A stretch of DNA of 64,000 nt from Phormidium tenue FACHB-886 (GCF_014764505.1 NZ_JACXWX010000004.1:124001-188000); one strand, 5' to 3'; positions 46,540 through 55,917 are shown, counted from the stretch's first letter. The notes: generated by a model from the letters alone, not told the origin. Translations and numbers: made by a program.

Positions 46540-46586
46540 CCATGTTATGAAGAAGCCTCGCGCAGCGAGGCTTCTTCATAACATGG
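46540..46586. terminator. Long perfect hairpin after ndhD
   Basis: A 22-bp perfect stem (46540-46561 with 46565-46586; arm contains GAAGAAGCCTCGC) around the three-base loop GCA. It starts 42 bp after the ndhD stop. The stem is longer than normal intrinsic terminators and lacks a T-run, so it may instead be a small palindromic repeat. Confidence 0.6.
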
Positions 46587-46633
46587 TCTTGATGAAATAC
46601 ATGCATCTTGATCAAGCACTGCTTAGCTGAACG

Positions 46634-46760
46634 CTATCGCCCTTGTACTTCTTCCACCGACAATCCCAGTGCTTCGGCTATTTGCTCAATACTCAAGCCC
46701 ATATTAAGTAATCGGGGGATAGCTTCTCGCTTCGATTGGTGTATAGCTGCGTTTCACTTC
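46634..46760 (-). pseudogene. C-terminal remnant of an Rpn/PD-(D/E)XK-type protein
   Basis: On the minus strand the sequence reads REAIPRLLNMGLSIEQIA then EALGLSVEEVQGR and a stop. This helical tail is common at the C-terminus of cyanobacterial Rpn-family recombination-promoting nuclease/putative transposase proteins. The upstream part, from about 46740 to 46850, shows related pieces (IQVSREEVKR) in a shifted frame and no nuclease core, so the gene is broken. Further minus-strand scraps up to 47060 (MVASAAKFELKPFEVG, then a stop) suggest more decayed material. Confidence 0.55.
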
Positions 46761-47077
46761 TTCACGAGACACTTGAATCAGTGGCACAAAGCTTCAATTG
46801 GGTGCTTTGATTACCATTCGTTGATTGAGCGTAGCGCAGATGCCTTAGTTGGTAGGTTTAAGCGTGGTAGCAGAGAGTTTGTCTGCCAGTTCCAGGCTGT
46901 CAGTGAGAGCAGCAGCTAGTGGGGGCTGGTTAACGTCATCCCCAGAATCATCGGGTAAAACAAAATCATTGGGCAGCTTCTCTCAACCCACCTCGAACGG
47001 CTTTAGTTCAAACTTTGCAGCACTCGCTACCATACTCGCTTTGCCATTACATGCACACTAGTGAGTCTACAGTTAGC

Positions 47078-47689
47078 CTAAAGCCAACCCCGTACCTGCT
47101 GATGGACGATCGCTAAGTAGCCCATGTAATCTTCGGTGCGGTAGCGACTGCGAAATTCCTTCACCGCTTTGCCAATCGCCGATCGTGCCTCTGCTTCCTT
47201 TCCAATTGCCTCATAGTATAAGCCCACGTACAGGAAGCTGTAGAATCTGCCGCGATTCCCCTCCTGTGCCCCAATGCTAAAGACCGTATCAACAGTACAG
47301 GCTCCCGCAAACAGATTGTAGACCGATCGCATGACTAAGCGAGGGTCGTTCTTCACGTCCAACAAGCTTGCCTGTGCTGCACCCCGCCCCCGAGCCAGGC
47401 AGAGATAGCGCCAGATAGTTTCTTCAATGTCGTTTGCGTTGACAGTCAGGTCAATTTCAAACTGTTTTACCCCTTCCTCAAATCGATCGGCATAGTAATA
47501 GGACAGCCCGCGCTGCCATAAATAGGGAGTGATGGTGGCATCGAGCTGTTCGGCACGATCGAAATCTGCGATCGACTCTGCAATATTGCCCAGCTTAAAT
47601 TGCGCCATGCCTCGGCGCACATAGGCTCTGGGAGCGTTGGGATAGCGGCGAGTTGCTTGATCCCAGCGGGAGAAGTCTTCCAATATCAT
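47078..47689 (-). CDS. TPR protein paired with WD40 kinase
   Basis: 203 residues. Residues 5-90 contain two to three TPR units (APRAYVRRGMAQFKLGNIAE; PYLWQRGLSYYYADRFEEG). The second half (RYLCLARGRGAAQASLLDVK; GRFYSFLYVGLYYEAIGKEA) is a helical domain found in cyanobacterial and plant TPR proteins of this length. It starts seven bases after the kinase stop, so the two form an operon and may share a pathway. Enzymatic activity is not expected. Confidence 0.8.
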   Translation of the reverse strand: MILEDFSRWDQATRRYPNAPRAYVRRGMAQFKLGNIAESIADFDRAEQLDATITPYLWQRGLSYYYADRFEEGVKQFEIDLTVNANDIEETIWRYLCLARGRGAAQASLLDVKNDPRLVMRSVYNLFAGACTVDTVFSIGAQEGNRGRFYSFLYVGLYYEAIGKEAEARSAIGKAVKEFRSRYRTEDYMGYLAIVHQQVRGWL

Positions 47690-47696
47690 CAGAACT

Positions 47697-49736
47697 TTAG
47701 AACAATTGCCAAATTTTGATCATCTTGTCTGAGCTGCCGCTCACCAGTAGCTTCCCGTCAGGGCTGATGGAAAGTGCGTTTACGGTATCCAGGTGTTCCC
47801 GCCAAGTATCCAGAACTTTGCCGCTGGTGAGATCCCATCGTTTGATCGTAGTGTCACCACTGCCGCTGTATAGTGTTCTACCGTCAGGCATGAAGGCGAT
47901 CGAGTTAACATCCCGAATATGGTCAGTGAGGGTCCGCAGTACCTCGCCCGTTTGCAAATTCCAGAGGCGAATGCTTTTGTCTTTGCCTGCAGTGGCAATC
48001 ACCTGCCCACGCGGACTGAAGGTGATCGCTAGAATATGATTGCTGTGCCCTACCAGCGTTTGCAGTTGTTCGCCGGTTTGCAAACTCCAAAGCTTCACTT
48101 TATTATCCAAACCACCACTCGCTAGCAGCTTACCATCCGGGCTAATGGCAACCGCCTTAATCATGCCTGCCACACCAGGTAAAACTCTCAGCGGTGAACC
48201 TGTATTTAGATCCCAGAGGCGGATCGTCCGGTCTTCACCGCCGCTCACTAGCAGCCGACCATCCGGACTGATGGCAACTGAGGTGACATCTCTAGAGTGT
48301 CCTGTCAGATTTTTTAGCAGCGTCCCATTGAGCAGATTCCAAATCTTTACGGTGTAATCGTCGCTGGCACTGACAATCAATTTGGCGTTGGGGCTGATTG
48401 CGATCGCATTTACGCCTCGCGTATGTCCAGCCAAAGTAAGCAGCTCTTCACCCGTGCTGAGATTCCATACCTTTACAGTATCATCGAGGCTACTGCTGGC
48501 AAAAATAGGCGTGCTACGGCTGATTGCCAAATCGGTGATCCAAGAAGTATGACCCGCCAGCGTTTGAATGCAGCGGGAAGAACCTAGCCTACCAGAGGGA
48601 CGAGAAACAGGTTGTGCGCTTAGCGGGCGCGAAGCTGGCTGGCGCGAAGGCGGCTGAGAAGTTGCCTGCAGATTGGGCTGAGCAGCAGGCGGTTTTGAAA
48701 CCGGAGGTTTTGAGAAAGGATTGGAAACAGGTGAACGGGTCACGCTCGGTCTGCTAGGCGGGGCTGGCGGAGGGGGTACCGCAGGAACAACGGGGGTGCT
48801 GGCAGTTCTCATTGTTGGAGCAGCTTTGGCGGTAGGCAGAAACGAATCGGCGTTGAGGTCGCGCATCACTTCATCTGCCGACTGATAGCGTTCTGACACT
48901 AAGTCCTTCAGCATCAAATCCAAGATGTGGGCTAGCTGATCGCTGACCTGTTTGCCACGCTGCTGTTGTAAATAGTCCCGCCAAATCCAGCGACCATTCA
49001 GTGGGTCATATAGGCTATCGGGTCGGGTTTCTGTCATTAAATGCAGACAGGTTGCACCGAGGCTGTAGAGATCGCTAGCTGGAAAAGCTTTGCCGCCTCG
49101 GAACTGTTCGATCGGCGCATAGCCTTCTGTGCCAATGCGAGTGCCGCCTTGCTCTACCGCCTCTTCATCCACCTGTTTAGCAACACCAAAGTCAATCAAG
49201 ACTAGGCGATCGTCAGACCTGCGCCGCAGAATGTTGGTGGGCGTGATATCTCGATGAATCACCTGCTGCTTGTGGATAAACCGCAGCACCGGCAGCACAT
49301 CTGCTAGTACATCCCGGATTTGCCGTTCGCTGAAGCCCCCCTGCTGCCGCATTTCCTGCAGCAAACTTTGCCCTTCCACGAATTGCTGCACAAGGTAGAA
49401 GTAGCCATCCTGCTTAAAGTAAGCCAGGAGATTAGGAACTTGTGGGTGAGTTTCCAGTTCATCTAGCCGTACAGCTTCTTGCGTAAATAGCTGTTCAGCT
49501 TTCTCGCGCGACTTCTCGCTTTGCACTTGTGGAGCGAATTGCTTGATGACGCAATGGGTGTTAAGCCGATCTTCATCCTGTGCCAGATAAGTGCGCCCAA
49601 ACCCGCCTTGCCCTAGTGGTTTGACTGCTTTATAGCGCCCCCGCAGCACCACAAGGGACGAACCACAGTTCTGACAAACCTTCATGTCATCAGGATTGAG
49701 GGGCTTCTGGCATTGAGGATTGATGCAGCAAATCAT
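47697..49736 (-). CDS. Ser/Thr protein kinase with WD40 propeller
   Basis: 679 residues. A Cys-rich N-terminus (CCINPQCQKPLNPDDMKVCQ plus NCG) looks like a zinc ribbon. The kinase domain has the glycine loop GQGGFGRTYLAQD, the lysine in CVIKQF, HRDITPTNIL and LIDFGVAK, so it should be active. A Pro/Ser-rich linker of about 90 residues with repeats of PVSKPPA-type sequence follows. Residues 390-679 are seven WD40 repeats (TLAGHTSWITDLAIS to KMIKIWQLF), enough for one closed propeller. Such hybrid kinases are frequent in filamentous cyanobacteria. The substrate is unknown. Confidence 0.93.
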   Translation of the reverse strand: MICCINPQCQKPLNPDDMKVCQNCGSSLVVLRGRYKAVKPLGQGGFGRTYLAQDEDRLNTHCVIKQFAPQVQSEKSREKAEQLFTQEAVRLDELETHPQVPNLLAYFKQDGYFYLVQQFVEGQSLLQEMRQQGGFSERQIRDVLADVLPVLRFIHKQQVIHRDITPTNILRRRSDDRLVLIDFGVAKQVDEEAVEQGGTRIGTEGYAPIEQFRGGKAFPASDLYSLGATCLHLMTETRPDSLYDPLNGRWIWRDYLQQQRGKQVSDQLAHILDLMLKDLVSERYQSADEVMRDLNADSFLPTAKAAPTMRTASTPVVPAVPPPPAPPSRPSVTRSPVSNPFSKPPVSKPPAAQPNLQATSQPPSRQPASRPLSAQPVSRPSGRLGSSRCIQTLAGHTSWITDLAISRSTPIFASSSLDDTVKVWNLSTGEELLTLAGHTRGVNAIAISPNAKLIVSASDDYTVKIWNLLNGTLLKNLTGHSRDVTSVAISPDGRLLVSGGEDRTIRLWDLNTGSPLRVLPGVAGMIKAVAISPDGKLLASGGLDNKVKLWSLQTGEQLQTLVGHSNHILAITFSPRGQVIATAGKDKSIRLWNLQTGEVLRTLTDHIRDVNSIAFMPDGRTLYSGSGDTTIKRWDLTSGKVLDTWREHLDTVNALSISPDGKLLVSGSSDKMIKIWQLF

Positions 49737-49841
49737 GATGGGTAATGCACAAGGCAGTCAGGGCGTGATATGTGACAGTGCGCCCAAACGTTATAGTCAG
49801 TTTAATTCAAATCTTAAACGGATTATCGAAGAATAGACGTT

Positions 49842-50180
49842 TTAGACTGTTCCTTCTCCAGGTTCCGTCTTGGCTTGCTTGGCCACCAGGAATTGGGTCA
49901 GCCGCCTCTCAACAATTGCCTGCCGAAATCCCAAAACCACTAAAATGTTTGCAAGCGTCAAAAAAAACTCAGCCCCACCATGTAAATAGTCAACGTTTGC
50001 TAACGATGTTCCATAGGCAGTTTGGGCATAGATCCCAGCGGGAATCGTTACTGCCACAAATACCAGCGTCATATAAAACCCAATTAGCGCTAAGCGAGGA
50101 GTTTGGCGAGATCGAGTCAAAAACCACAGAAACGCTAAATAAGGAAACAAAGAAAGACCAAAAAGGGTAGGCTGCGACAT
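49842..50180 (-). CDS. DUF3593 membrane protein
   Basis: 112 residues. FGLSLFPYLAFLWFLTRSRQ, ALIGFYMTLVFVAVTIPAGI and VDYLHGGAEFFLTLANILVV are the three spans of the cyanobacterial and plastid DUF3593 family. The family is confined to oxygenic phototrophs and has no known function. In other genomes it often follows a DUF2499 gene, which is not seen here. Confidence 0.8.
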   Translation of the reverse strand: MSQPTLFGLSLFPYLAFLWFLTRSRQTPRLALIGFYMTLVFVAVTIPAGIYAQTAYGTSLANVDYLHGGAEFFLTLANILVVLGFRQAIVERRLTQFLVAKQAKTEPGEGTV

Positions 50181-50434
50181 TGAAGAAGAATGGTATGGGG
50201 CAAGAACAGAGTTGGGCTGATGCAGCTATAGGCTGAGCAACATTCAGCAGCATTTAAGGCATTGGGTAACTTCTATTATGCGGTGCTAACTTCATCAACT
50301 AAGAACATTTCTCTGAGCACGCCCACAAAAATATTTTCGTCTTGACTTGTCGTAGCGACGGCTATAAAACGAATACCGGAGCGACGATCGTCACTCTAGT
50401 TGTAATTACTTCGGTAGCTTTAAATTCACCGCTT

Positions 50435-50878
50435 CTAGAGTCGAAAGGTCATCCTAAATGCCCCTACAAAGGTGCTGTCAATATCCTTGTTATTGCTGAA
50501 GCGTTTAATTAGAGCAAGCTGGGTGTGACGGAGATATTATCATTTGCTATTGAAGCGATAGAACACTTCACCCACAAAGTTGTTCTAGTTAACGGCTCAA
50601 CTAACTTGAAGGAAATTGCACAAGCACAGGGTGCTACCTGCTTTATCATTACTTTTGAGGAGATGGAGCAGCGGTAAGCTGCACAGGAGTGATCTCATTT
50701 GCTTGAATAGGCTCCGGACTGGAGGTAGACGTCGCTTCATTCAGAAGAGCGTCCGCATCCAGGTTACGGTAGGTTTCTGCAGCAATTGCAGAAGACGAGA
50801 TATTTGACAAGATAACTAAGGCTGCGCCCAACAATTTTGGCGCCCCCTATTGGGAACGCCAAAAACTTCAGATTGCAT
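50435..50878 (-). pseudogene. Collapsed third porin copy
   Basis: The minus strand begins MQSEVFG, matching MQSKVFW of the intact porin at 53430-55259. After a frameshift it reads LLGAALVILSNISSSAIAAE and DADALLNEATSTSSPEP, both close to that porin's signal region. It then jumps to the extreme C-terminus: VGEVFYRFNS, SVTP-like and DIDSTFVGAFRMTFRL, with frame changes, before TAG at 50437. The SLH domain, coiled coil and almost all of the barrel are gone, leaving about 444 bp of some 1,830. The intact porins downstream in the same direction are its paralogues. Confidence 0.75.
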
Positions 50879-51111
50879 TGTCTAAAGTTTTTACATCTAA
50901 TCTAAAAAAGGTTAAGCAGGCATTTACTCTTTCTCTCTGCCCCAAAAGGTAGGGACTTACCTACAATCTAGCAGCTCTGCTCAAATTACTTGTCCTCGCA
51001 AAATCTTTAGGCTCTACAAAAAATTTGAGTTGCCTTAATACAATTTGCTAGGACAACACCCCCTTTTTCCGGAAAAATCTTCAGCTCAAACTTCAGAGGA
51101 TAGTTCTCCTA
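50879..51111. other. Intergenic region upstream of the porin remnant
   Basis: 233 bp of AT-rich sequence, presumably the old promoter region of the decayed porin. No hairpin or gene is evident. Confidence 0.35.
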
Positions 51112-51158
51112 CTAGCCTCTAGAAGGTAATTGCAGGATAACTACTCTCTAGAGGCTAG
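51112..51158 (-). terminator. Hairpin after porin 1
   Basis: CTAGCCTCTAGA (51112) and TCTAGAGGCTAG (ending 51158) form a 12-bp perfect stem with a 23-base loop, 13 bp past the porin stop. No T-run follows on the minus strand. Confidence 0.5.
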
Positions 51159-51171
51159 AAGCTTACATCTT

Positions 51172-52977
51172 TTAGAATCTGAAGGTGGTGCGAATGGCAC
51201 CTACAAGGGTACCATCGTTTTCTTCATCATTGCCTGGAGCACTCAAATAAATCAAACTAGGGGTGACAGAGATGTTGTCATTCACGTTAAACCGATAGAA
51301 GCCTTCCACTAAGAAATTATTCTCCTCATTGATAGGACCGCTCAATTCCTCAGGAATAGCTGATCCGTAGGGTGTAACGCCTGCCAAGATACCTAGTAAG
51401 TTGCCTTCACCACCTAGATCCCGAAACGCCACTGTTGCTTGATAGCTCCAAGCGTCATAGTCGCCCACGCCAATGCGGCGAATCGGCACATAGGCAACTC
51501 CGCCCCCAATCTCGATCGCGCCAAACTTAAAGTTAACCTGACCCGCATATACATTAGCGACTTCTGGATCACCAGGACCACTGAGGCTCAAAAAGCTGCT
51601 GTCTCTGTAGCTATTGCCATAGGTGAGAGCAGCATCAATGAAGTCACTTAGATAAGTCAACTGAACTAGAGCGCTGTAATCACCGTTGAACAAGCCATTG
51701 CCGGCTGAAGGATTGTCTGGTTCACCAGCAGTATAGGCGAGGTCAAGGCTGAGGCTGCTCGGGCTATCTTCGCCAGTGAAGCTGAAAGACAAACCTACAC
51801 CCGCATCACCTCTAAGGAAGTTGTACTGAGGAGGTTCTCCAAAGTTGATCAGAGAACCATTAGCACCGCTCTCAAACGGCGTAATGGCACTTGTCGGTAA
51901 ATCAGTATCAGAAAAGGAATTCGCACCAAGCGTAATCTGTGCTCTGCCAACCGAGAAACGGTAGTACAGGTCGTCGATCGTCACGTCATTGGTTGCCCCA
52001 TTACCTGGAGCATCGCTGCTAATATTCCATTCCGTAGTGTTGACATTGCTGCCGCCAAAAGCATTGAAGTTATCGAGGTCTCTAGCCTGAAGACGAGCAC
52101 GCAGCAAGTCATCGCCGGTGAAGCTGGTGTCAAAGTTCAGGCGCACTCGGTACCCTGCGATCACCTGCTCATCCCCGAAGGCATCTTCGTCGCTATCAAG
52201 AGGAACCCCTACCACAAAAATCGTTTCACCCCGCAATTTTGTGGTGGTGGAGAACTGATTAGCTTCCAACTCAGCAGTACGCGCTTCCAACGAGTCTACT
52301 CGTCCTCGCAGCGTGGCTAGCTCAGCAGCGAACTCTTCTTGCAAGCGCTGCAGGGTTGCCAGGTCTTCCTTGGTTGCCAGGTCAGCTGTGCTCGAAGCAA
52401 TCAGTTCACTGATGCGGTCCAAGCAAGCATTGAGACCAGCGGCGAACTCGTAGCGAGTTAGTGCTTGGTTGCCTCTGTAGGTGCTGTCGGGATAGCCGAC
52501 GATACAGCCGTAGCGTTCAACGAGCGACTGGAGGGCTTGGAATGCCCAGTCAGTTGGCTGCACATCGGTCAACTGCGAAATCGAGGTGACTTGCTCCTGG
52601 ACAATGTTAGTGCCTTCGCTGCTGTACTGGGCAAGTTGGTTGAGAGGGGTGATGCCTGTGCTTGCAGCAGATTCTTCTACGGGTGCTGGCACTTGGGCGA
52701 CTTCAGTAGTTGCTTGCAGCTCTACACCAGTAGATACGGCATCTCCTATCGCTGCATCGATGGATTCAGCACTCATCTCAGTTGAGATGAGCAATGTTGA
52801 TGATTGAGTAATGTCCGAAATTTGCGTACTAGAGGCGATCGTTACTTTGTTGAGTGAATCATCGGCATTCAAAGTTAACTGGGTTTCGGCGGCAGTTGCT
52901 GTGGATGAAACGACCAAAGCTGTTCCCAATAAAGCGGGTGCAGTCAGTAGCGATCTCCAAAAGACCTTAGATAACAT
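51172..52977 (-). CDS. SLH-domain/OprB outer-membrane porin 1
   Basis: 601 residues from ATG 52977; a GTG at 52989 is part of the Shine-Dalgarno (GTGAGGG). Signal peptide MLSKVFWRSLLTAPALLGTA to about residue 30, a variable Ser/Thr/Val-rich segment to 130, an SLH domain (SQLTDVQPTDWAFQALQSLV; TYRGNQALTRYEFAAGLNA), a coiled coil (LATLQRLQEEFAAELATLRG) and a C-terminal OprB barrel ending TLVGAIRTTFRF. The SLH domain anchors these porins to peptidoglycan or its attached polymer. The family supplies small solutes or iron across the cyanobacterial outer membrane. The central 507 bp are nearly identical to porin 2. Confidence 0.92.
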   Translation of the reverse strand: MLSKVFWRSLLTAPALLGTALVVSSTATAAETQLTLNADDSLNKVTIASSTQISDITQSSTLLISTEMSAESIDAAIGDAVSTGVELQATTEVAQVPAPVEESAASTGITPLNQLAQYSSEGTNIVQEQVTSISQLTDVQPTDWAFQALQSLVERYGCIVGYPDSTYRGNQALTRYEFAAGLNACLDRISELIASSTADLATKEDLATLQRLQEEFAAELATLRGRVDSLEARTAELEANQFSTTTKLRGETIFVVGVPLDSDEDAFGDEQVIAGYRVRLNFDTSFTGDDLLRARLQARDLDNFNAFGGSNVNTTEWNISSDAPGNGATNDVTIDDLYYRFSVGRAQITLGANSFSDTDLPTSAITPFESGANGSLINFGEPPQYNFLRGDAGVGLSFSFTGEDSPSSLSLDLAYTAGEPDNPSAGNGLFNGDYSALVQLTYLSDFIDAALTYGNSYRDSSFLSLSGPGDPEVANVYAGQVNFKFGAIEIGGGVAYVPIRRIGVGDYDAWSYQATVAFRDLGGEGNLLGILAGVTPYGSAIPEELSGPINEENNFLVEGFYRFNVNDNISVTPSLIYLSAPGNDEENDGTLVGAIRTTFRF

Positions 52978-53351
52978 ATGAGCCCTCACACCTATGATCC
53001 AAAAACTCTGGGTTTCGCATATATCTTAAGGCGATATTTAATGGTTCACAAGGCAAACTCTTAAGAATATTTAAGTGCCTTGAATGTTTACCTAGTAAAG
53101 CTTTCGGGCATTTCTCCGTCTTGCTTGAAGAAAGAGTTGAAGCCAATCTGTGCTGCAAAACACAGCATTTTTATTAATACGTTGGCCGCTAAAAGTAAGG
53201 GTTTGCCAATAATTGGACTAATGATGTGCAGAATTACGTCACTCCTCCCCATCCTTTTTCCCATGTTGCAGAAGGGTTGCAGTAAGGGAGGTTAGGAAAG
53301 TTACTCCTGTAAACGCTAGTCGCTTTCAAAGCTTAGCCGTGAATGAGCAGT
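52978..53351. other. Spacer between porins
   Basis: 374 bp carrying the porin 1 promoter side and leader. It contains GGTGTGAGGGCTCAT directly before the ATG, shared in pattern with porin 2. No gene or strong hairpin besides the terminator at 53352. Confidence 0.4.
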
Positions 53352-53387
53352 CCCAAAAAAATCCAAGCCCTTTAAAGGCTTGGATTT
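53352..53387 (-). terminator. Intrinsic terminator of porin 2
   Basis: On the minus strand AATCCAAGCC pairs with GGGCTTGGATT around a TTTAAA-rich loop, followed by TTTTT. It begins 43 bp past the porin 2 stop. Confidence 0.85.
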
Positions 53388-53429
53388 AATTAAAGAACGA
53401 ACGCTTAACTCTGTAACTTAAGCTGCTTT

Positions 53430-55259
53430 CTAGAAGCTGAATGTGGTTCTGATCGCGCCCACAAAGGTATCGTCATTGGTGTCGCTGTTTCCAGGATTAG
53501 CAATGTAGATCAGACCAGGCGTAACAGAGATATTGTCGTTGACCTGGAACTTATAGAACCCTTCCACCAAGAAGGAGTTGTCTTGGTTGGATTCACCTAC
53601 AAGCTCAACTGGAATAGCAGAAGCATAGGGCAGAACACCTGCCAGAATACCTAGCGTATTCCCTTCGCCACCGAAATCACGGAACGCCAGGGTTGCTTGG
53701 TAGCTCCAGATATCATAGTCACCGACGCCAAGACGACGAATGGGCACATAGGCAACACCGCCACCGATTTCAACAGCGCCAAACTTGAAGTTAACCTGAC
53801 CACCGTAGGTGTTTGCCACTTCTGCATCACCTGCACCGCTCAGGTTACCAAAGCCACCAGCGCTGTAAGCGTTTGCGTAGGTTAGAGCAGCATCAACAAA
53901 GTCGCTCAAATAGGTCAGCTGAGCAATGAGACCATAGTCACCATTGAACAGACCGCTACCTGGATTTGGGTTATCTGGCTCAGCTGCGCCATATCCCAAG
54001 TCTAAGCTGAGGTTGTCAGTTAGCTGGAAGATGATACCTGCGCCTGCGTCACCCGGAATGTAGTTGTACTGTGGGGGTGCACCAAAGCTGGTCAAAGAAC
54101 CACCACCGTCATCGTCAAACGGGCTAACCGTGCTGGTAACCCAGTCGGAGTCCGACATACCTTGAGCGCCCAGCGTGATCTGGATGCGATCGCCAACCGG
54201 GAAGGTGTAGAACAACTTTTGAAGAATTACATCATTGGTAGCACCGCTGTCAGGCGCATCGGAGCTAAACTTCCAAGCCAAGTTAGAAGTACCACCACCA
54301 AAGCTGTTGAGTGTGTTGAAATCTCTAGCCTGAAGACGAGCACGCAGCAAATCATCGCCGGTGAAGCTGGTGTCAAAGTTCAGGCGCACTCGGTACCCTG
54401 CGATCACCTGCTCATCCCCGAAGGCATCTTCGTCGCCATCGATGGGAATGCCAACTGCGAAGATCGTTTCACCCCGCAGTTTTGTGGTGGTGGAGAACTG
54501 ATTAGCTTCCAACTCAGCAGTACGCGCTTCCAACGAGTCTACTCGTCCTCGCAGCGTGGCTAGCTCAGCAGCGAACTCTTCTTGCAAGCGCTGCAGGGTT
54601 GCCAGGTCTTCCTTGGTTGCCAGGTCAGCTGTGCTCGAAGCAATCAGTTCACTGATGCGGTCCAAGCAAGCATTGAGACCAGCGGCGAACTCGTAGCGAG
54701 TTAGTGCTTGGTTGCCTCTGTAGGTGCTGTCGGGATAGCCAACGATACAGCCGTAGCGTTCAACGAGCGACTGGAGGGCTTGGAATGCCCAGTCAGTTGG
54801 CTGCACATCGGTCAACTGCGAAATCGAGGTCACCTGGGACATCGAAGCAGTGTCGTTACTGTACTGAGAGATTTCATCGAGGGAAGAAACATTAGACGTT
54901 GCGCTAGGAGCTGCCTGCGTAGGTGCAGCTTGTGCAACCTGAGCTGGAGCTGCAACAGGGGCAACCGCTTGAGGAGCCATCTCCACAACAGGAATGGTTG
55001 CTTCAGAAGCAGGAGCAACTGCCTGAGCAGGAGCAACGCTGATTTGAACGGGTGCAATCTCAGTAGAGAGCGACGTAGCTGATAGGGCGCTCGAACCTGT
55101 TGCTTCTAGACTAGGAACAGCTGCAATTTCATTAAGCAGTGCATCTACGTCTGTGCTGGGCTGAGCTTCTGCAGCAACTGCAGAAGATGAAACGATCATA
55201 GCTGCGCCTAATAGAGCGGGCGTAGCCAGCAGGGATTTCCAAAAAACTTTGGATTGCAT
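53430..55259 (-). CDS. SLH-domain/OprB outer-membrane porin 2
   Basis: 609 residues from ATG 55259; GTG 55274 again overlaps the Shine-Dalgarno. Same plan as porin 1: signal peptide MQSKVFWKSLLATPALLGAA, a longer Ala/Pro/Val linker, SLH domain, coiled coil and OprB barrel ending TFVGAIRTTFSF. The barrels of the two proteins have diverged in many loops while the SLH and coiled-coil region is almost unchanged. It lies downstream of a small ORF and a terminator-like hairpin that may govern it. Confidence 0.92.
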   Translation of the reverse strand: MQSKVFWKSLLATPALLGAAMIVSSSAVAAEAQPSTDVDALLNEIAAVPSLEATGSSALSATSLSTEIAPVQISVAPAQAVAPASEATIPVVEMAPQAVAPVAAPAQVAQAAPTQAAPSATSNVSSLDEISQYSNDTASMSQVTSISQLTDVQPTDWAFQALQSLVERYGCIVGYPDSTYRGNQALTRYEFAAGLNACLDRISELIASSTADLATKEDLATLQRLQEEFAAELATLRGRVDSLEARTAELEANQFSTTTKLRGETIFAVGIPIDGDEDAFGDEQVIAGYRVRLNFDTSFTGDDLLRARLQARDFNTLNSFGGGTSNLAWKFSSDAPDSGATNDVILQKLFYTFPVGDRIQITLGAQGMSDSDWVTSTVSPFDDDGGGSLTSFGAPPQYNYIPGDAGAGIIFQLTDNLSLDLGYGAAEPDNPNPGSGLFNGDYGLIAQLTYLSDFVDAALTYANAYSAGGFGNLSGAGDAEVANTYGGQVNFKFGAVEIGGGVAYVPIRRLGVGDYDIWSYQATLAFRDFGGEGNTLGILAGVLPYASAIPVELVGESNQDNSFLVEGFYKFQVNDNISVTPGLIYIANPGNSDTNDDTFVGAIRTTFSF

Positions 55260-55489
55260 GTTTTGAGTCCTCACACCTTAACCTAGTGGTTTATCTTTTC
55301 AAAACCCGGTTCATGCATTATAAACCTTAGAGTTTTCATGCATCAAGACTTGGGAAGTTAGAAATTTTTGAGAGCGAACTAACGGGGTCTTGCAAACGCT
55401 TGACGCCGCCTAAACACTATTGTTCCCAAATAATGCCTCAAATTTTAGGAACGTCAAAAACAAAAACTTCATGGCATTTAAAAAACTAT

Positions 55490-55544
55490 CCGCTCTCACA
55501 GGGCAGCAATCCGGAAAATTCCATCAGCTAAAGTGTGAGAGCGG
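55490..55544 (-). terminator. Terminator-like hairpin upstream of porin 2
   Basis: On the minus strand CCGCTCTCACA (55544-55534) pairs with TGTGAGAGCGG (55500-55490), an 11-bp perfect stem with a 33-base loop holding GGAATTTTCC, followed by ATAGTTTTTT. It ends 231 bp before the porin 2 start and 94 bp after the 23-codon ORF. Confidence 0.7.
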
Positions 55545-55637
55545 TGTAGCGGGTCTTCAGGTTGAAACTAGACTGCCAGGAGGAACCCTAGCTTAGTAAT
55601 TCTTTCGGGTACAAGACCTGAGAGAACTATCTAGTTT

Positions 55638-55709
55638 CTAGAGAGCAGCCCTGGCACGCAGCCAGCTTACCTCAACCTGATGACCCATACGACTACTACT
55701 ATCTTGCAT
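55638..55709 (-). CDS. 23-residue ORF with perfect Shine-Dalgarno
   Basis: The reading frame is 24 codons: MQDSSSRMGHQVEVSWLRAR plus AAL and TAG. AAGGAGGTGAT, an unusually full match to the 16S rRNA tail, lies 4-14 bases upstream of the ATG. No other start in this window has so strong a site. A terminator-like hairpin lies 94 bp downstream. It could be a leader peptide that controls porin 2 by attenuation, or an independent micropeptide. I do not recognise the peptide. Confidence 0.5.
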   Translation of the reverse strand: MQDSSSRMGHQVEVSWLRARAAL

Positions 55710-55917
55710 GGGCATCACCTCCTTGGTTCCCTAAACGGTATTGGTTTGGAACGACAGAGCGGCAAGCTCTAGGTGTTTCCACCTGCTTGCAGCATAACAT
55801 ACGAATGAGTGAAATAGGCAACTCAATCCTATATTTCTCTCGACTTGTTCATCTGTACCTGCCCAAATACCACTTGGAATCTGGTCTGACTCTGTTGAAT
55901 CCTTAATACAGAGCAAC

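Noticed and set aside
46608-46919. Plus-strand 103-codon frame after ndhD
   Set aside because: The complementary strand carries a recognisable Rpn-type C-terminal remnant, so the plus frame is spurious.
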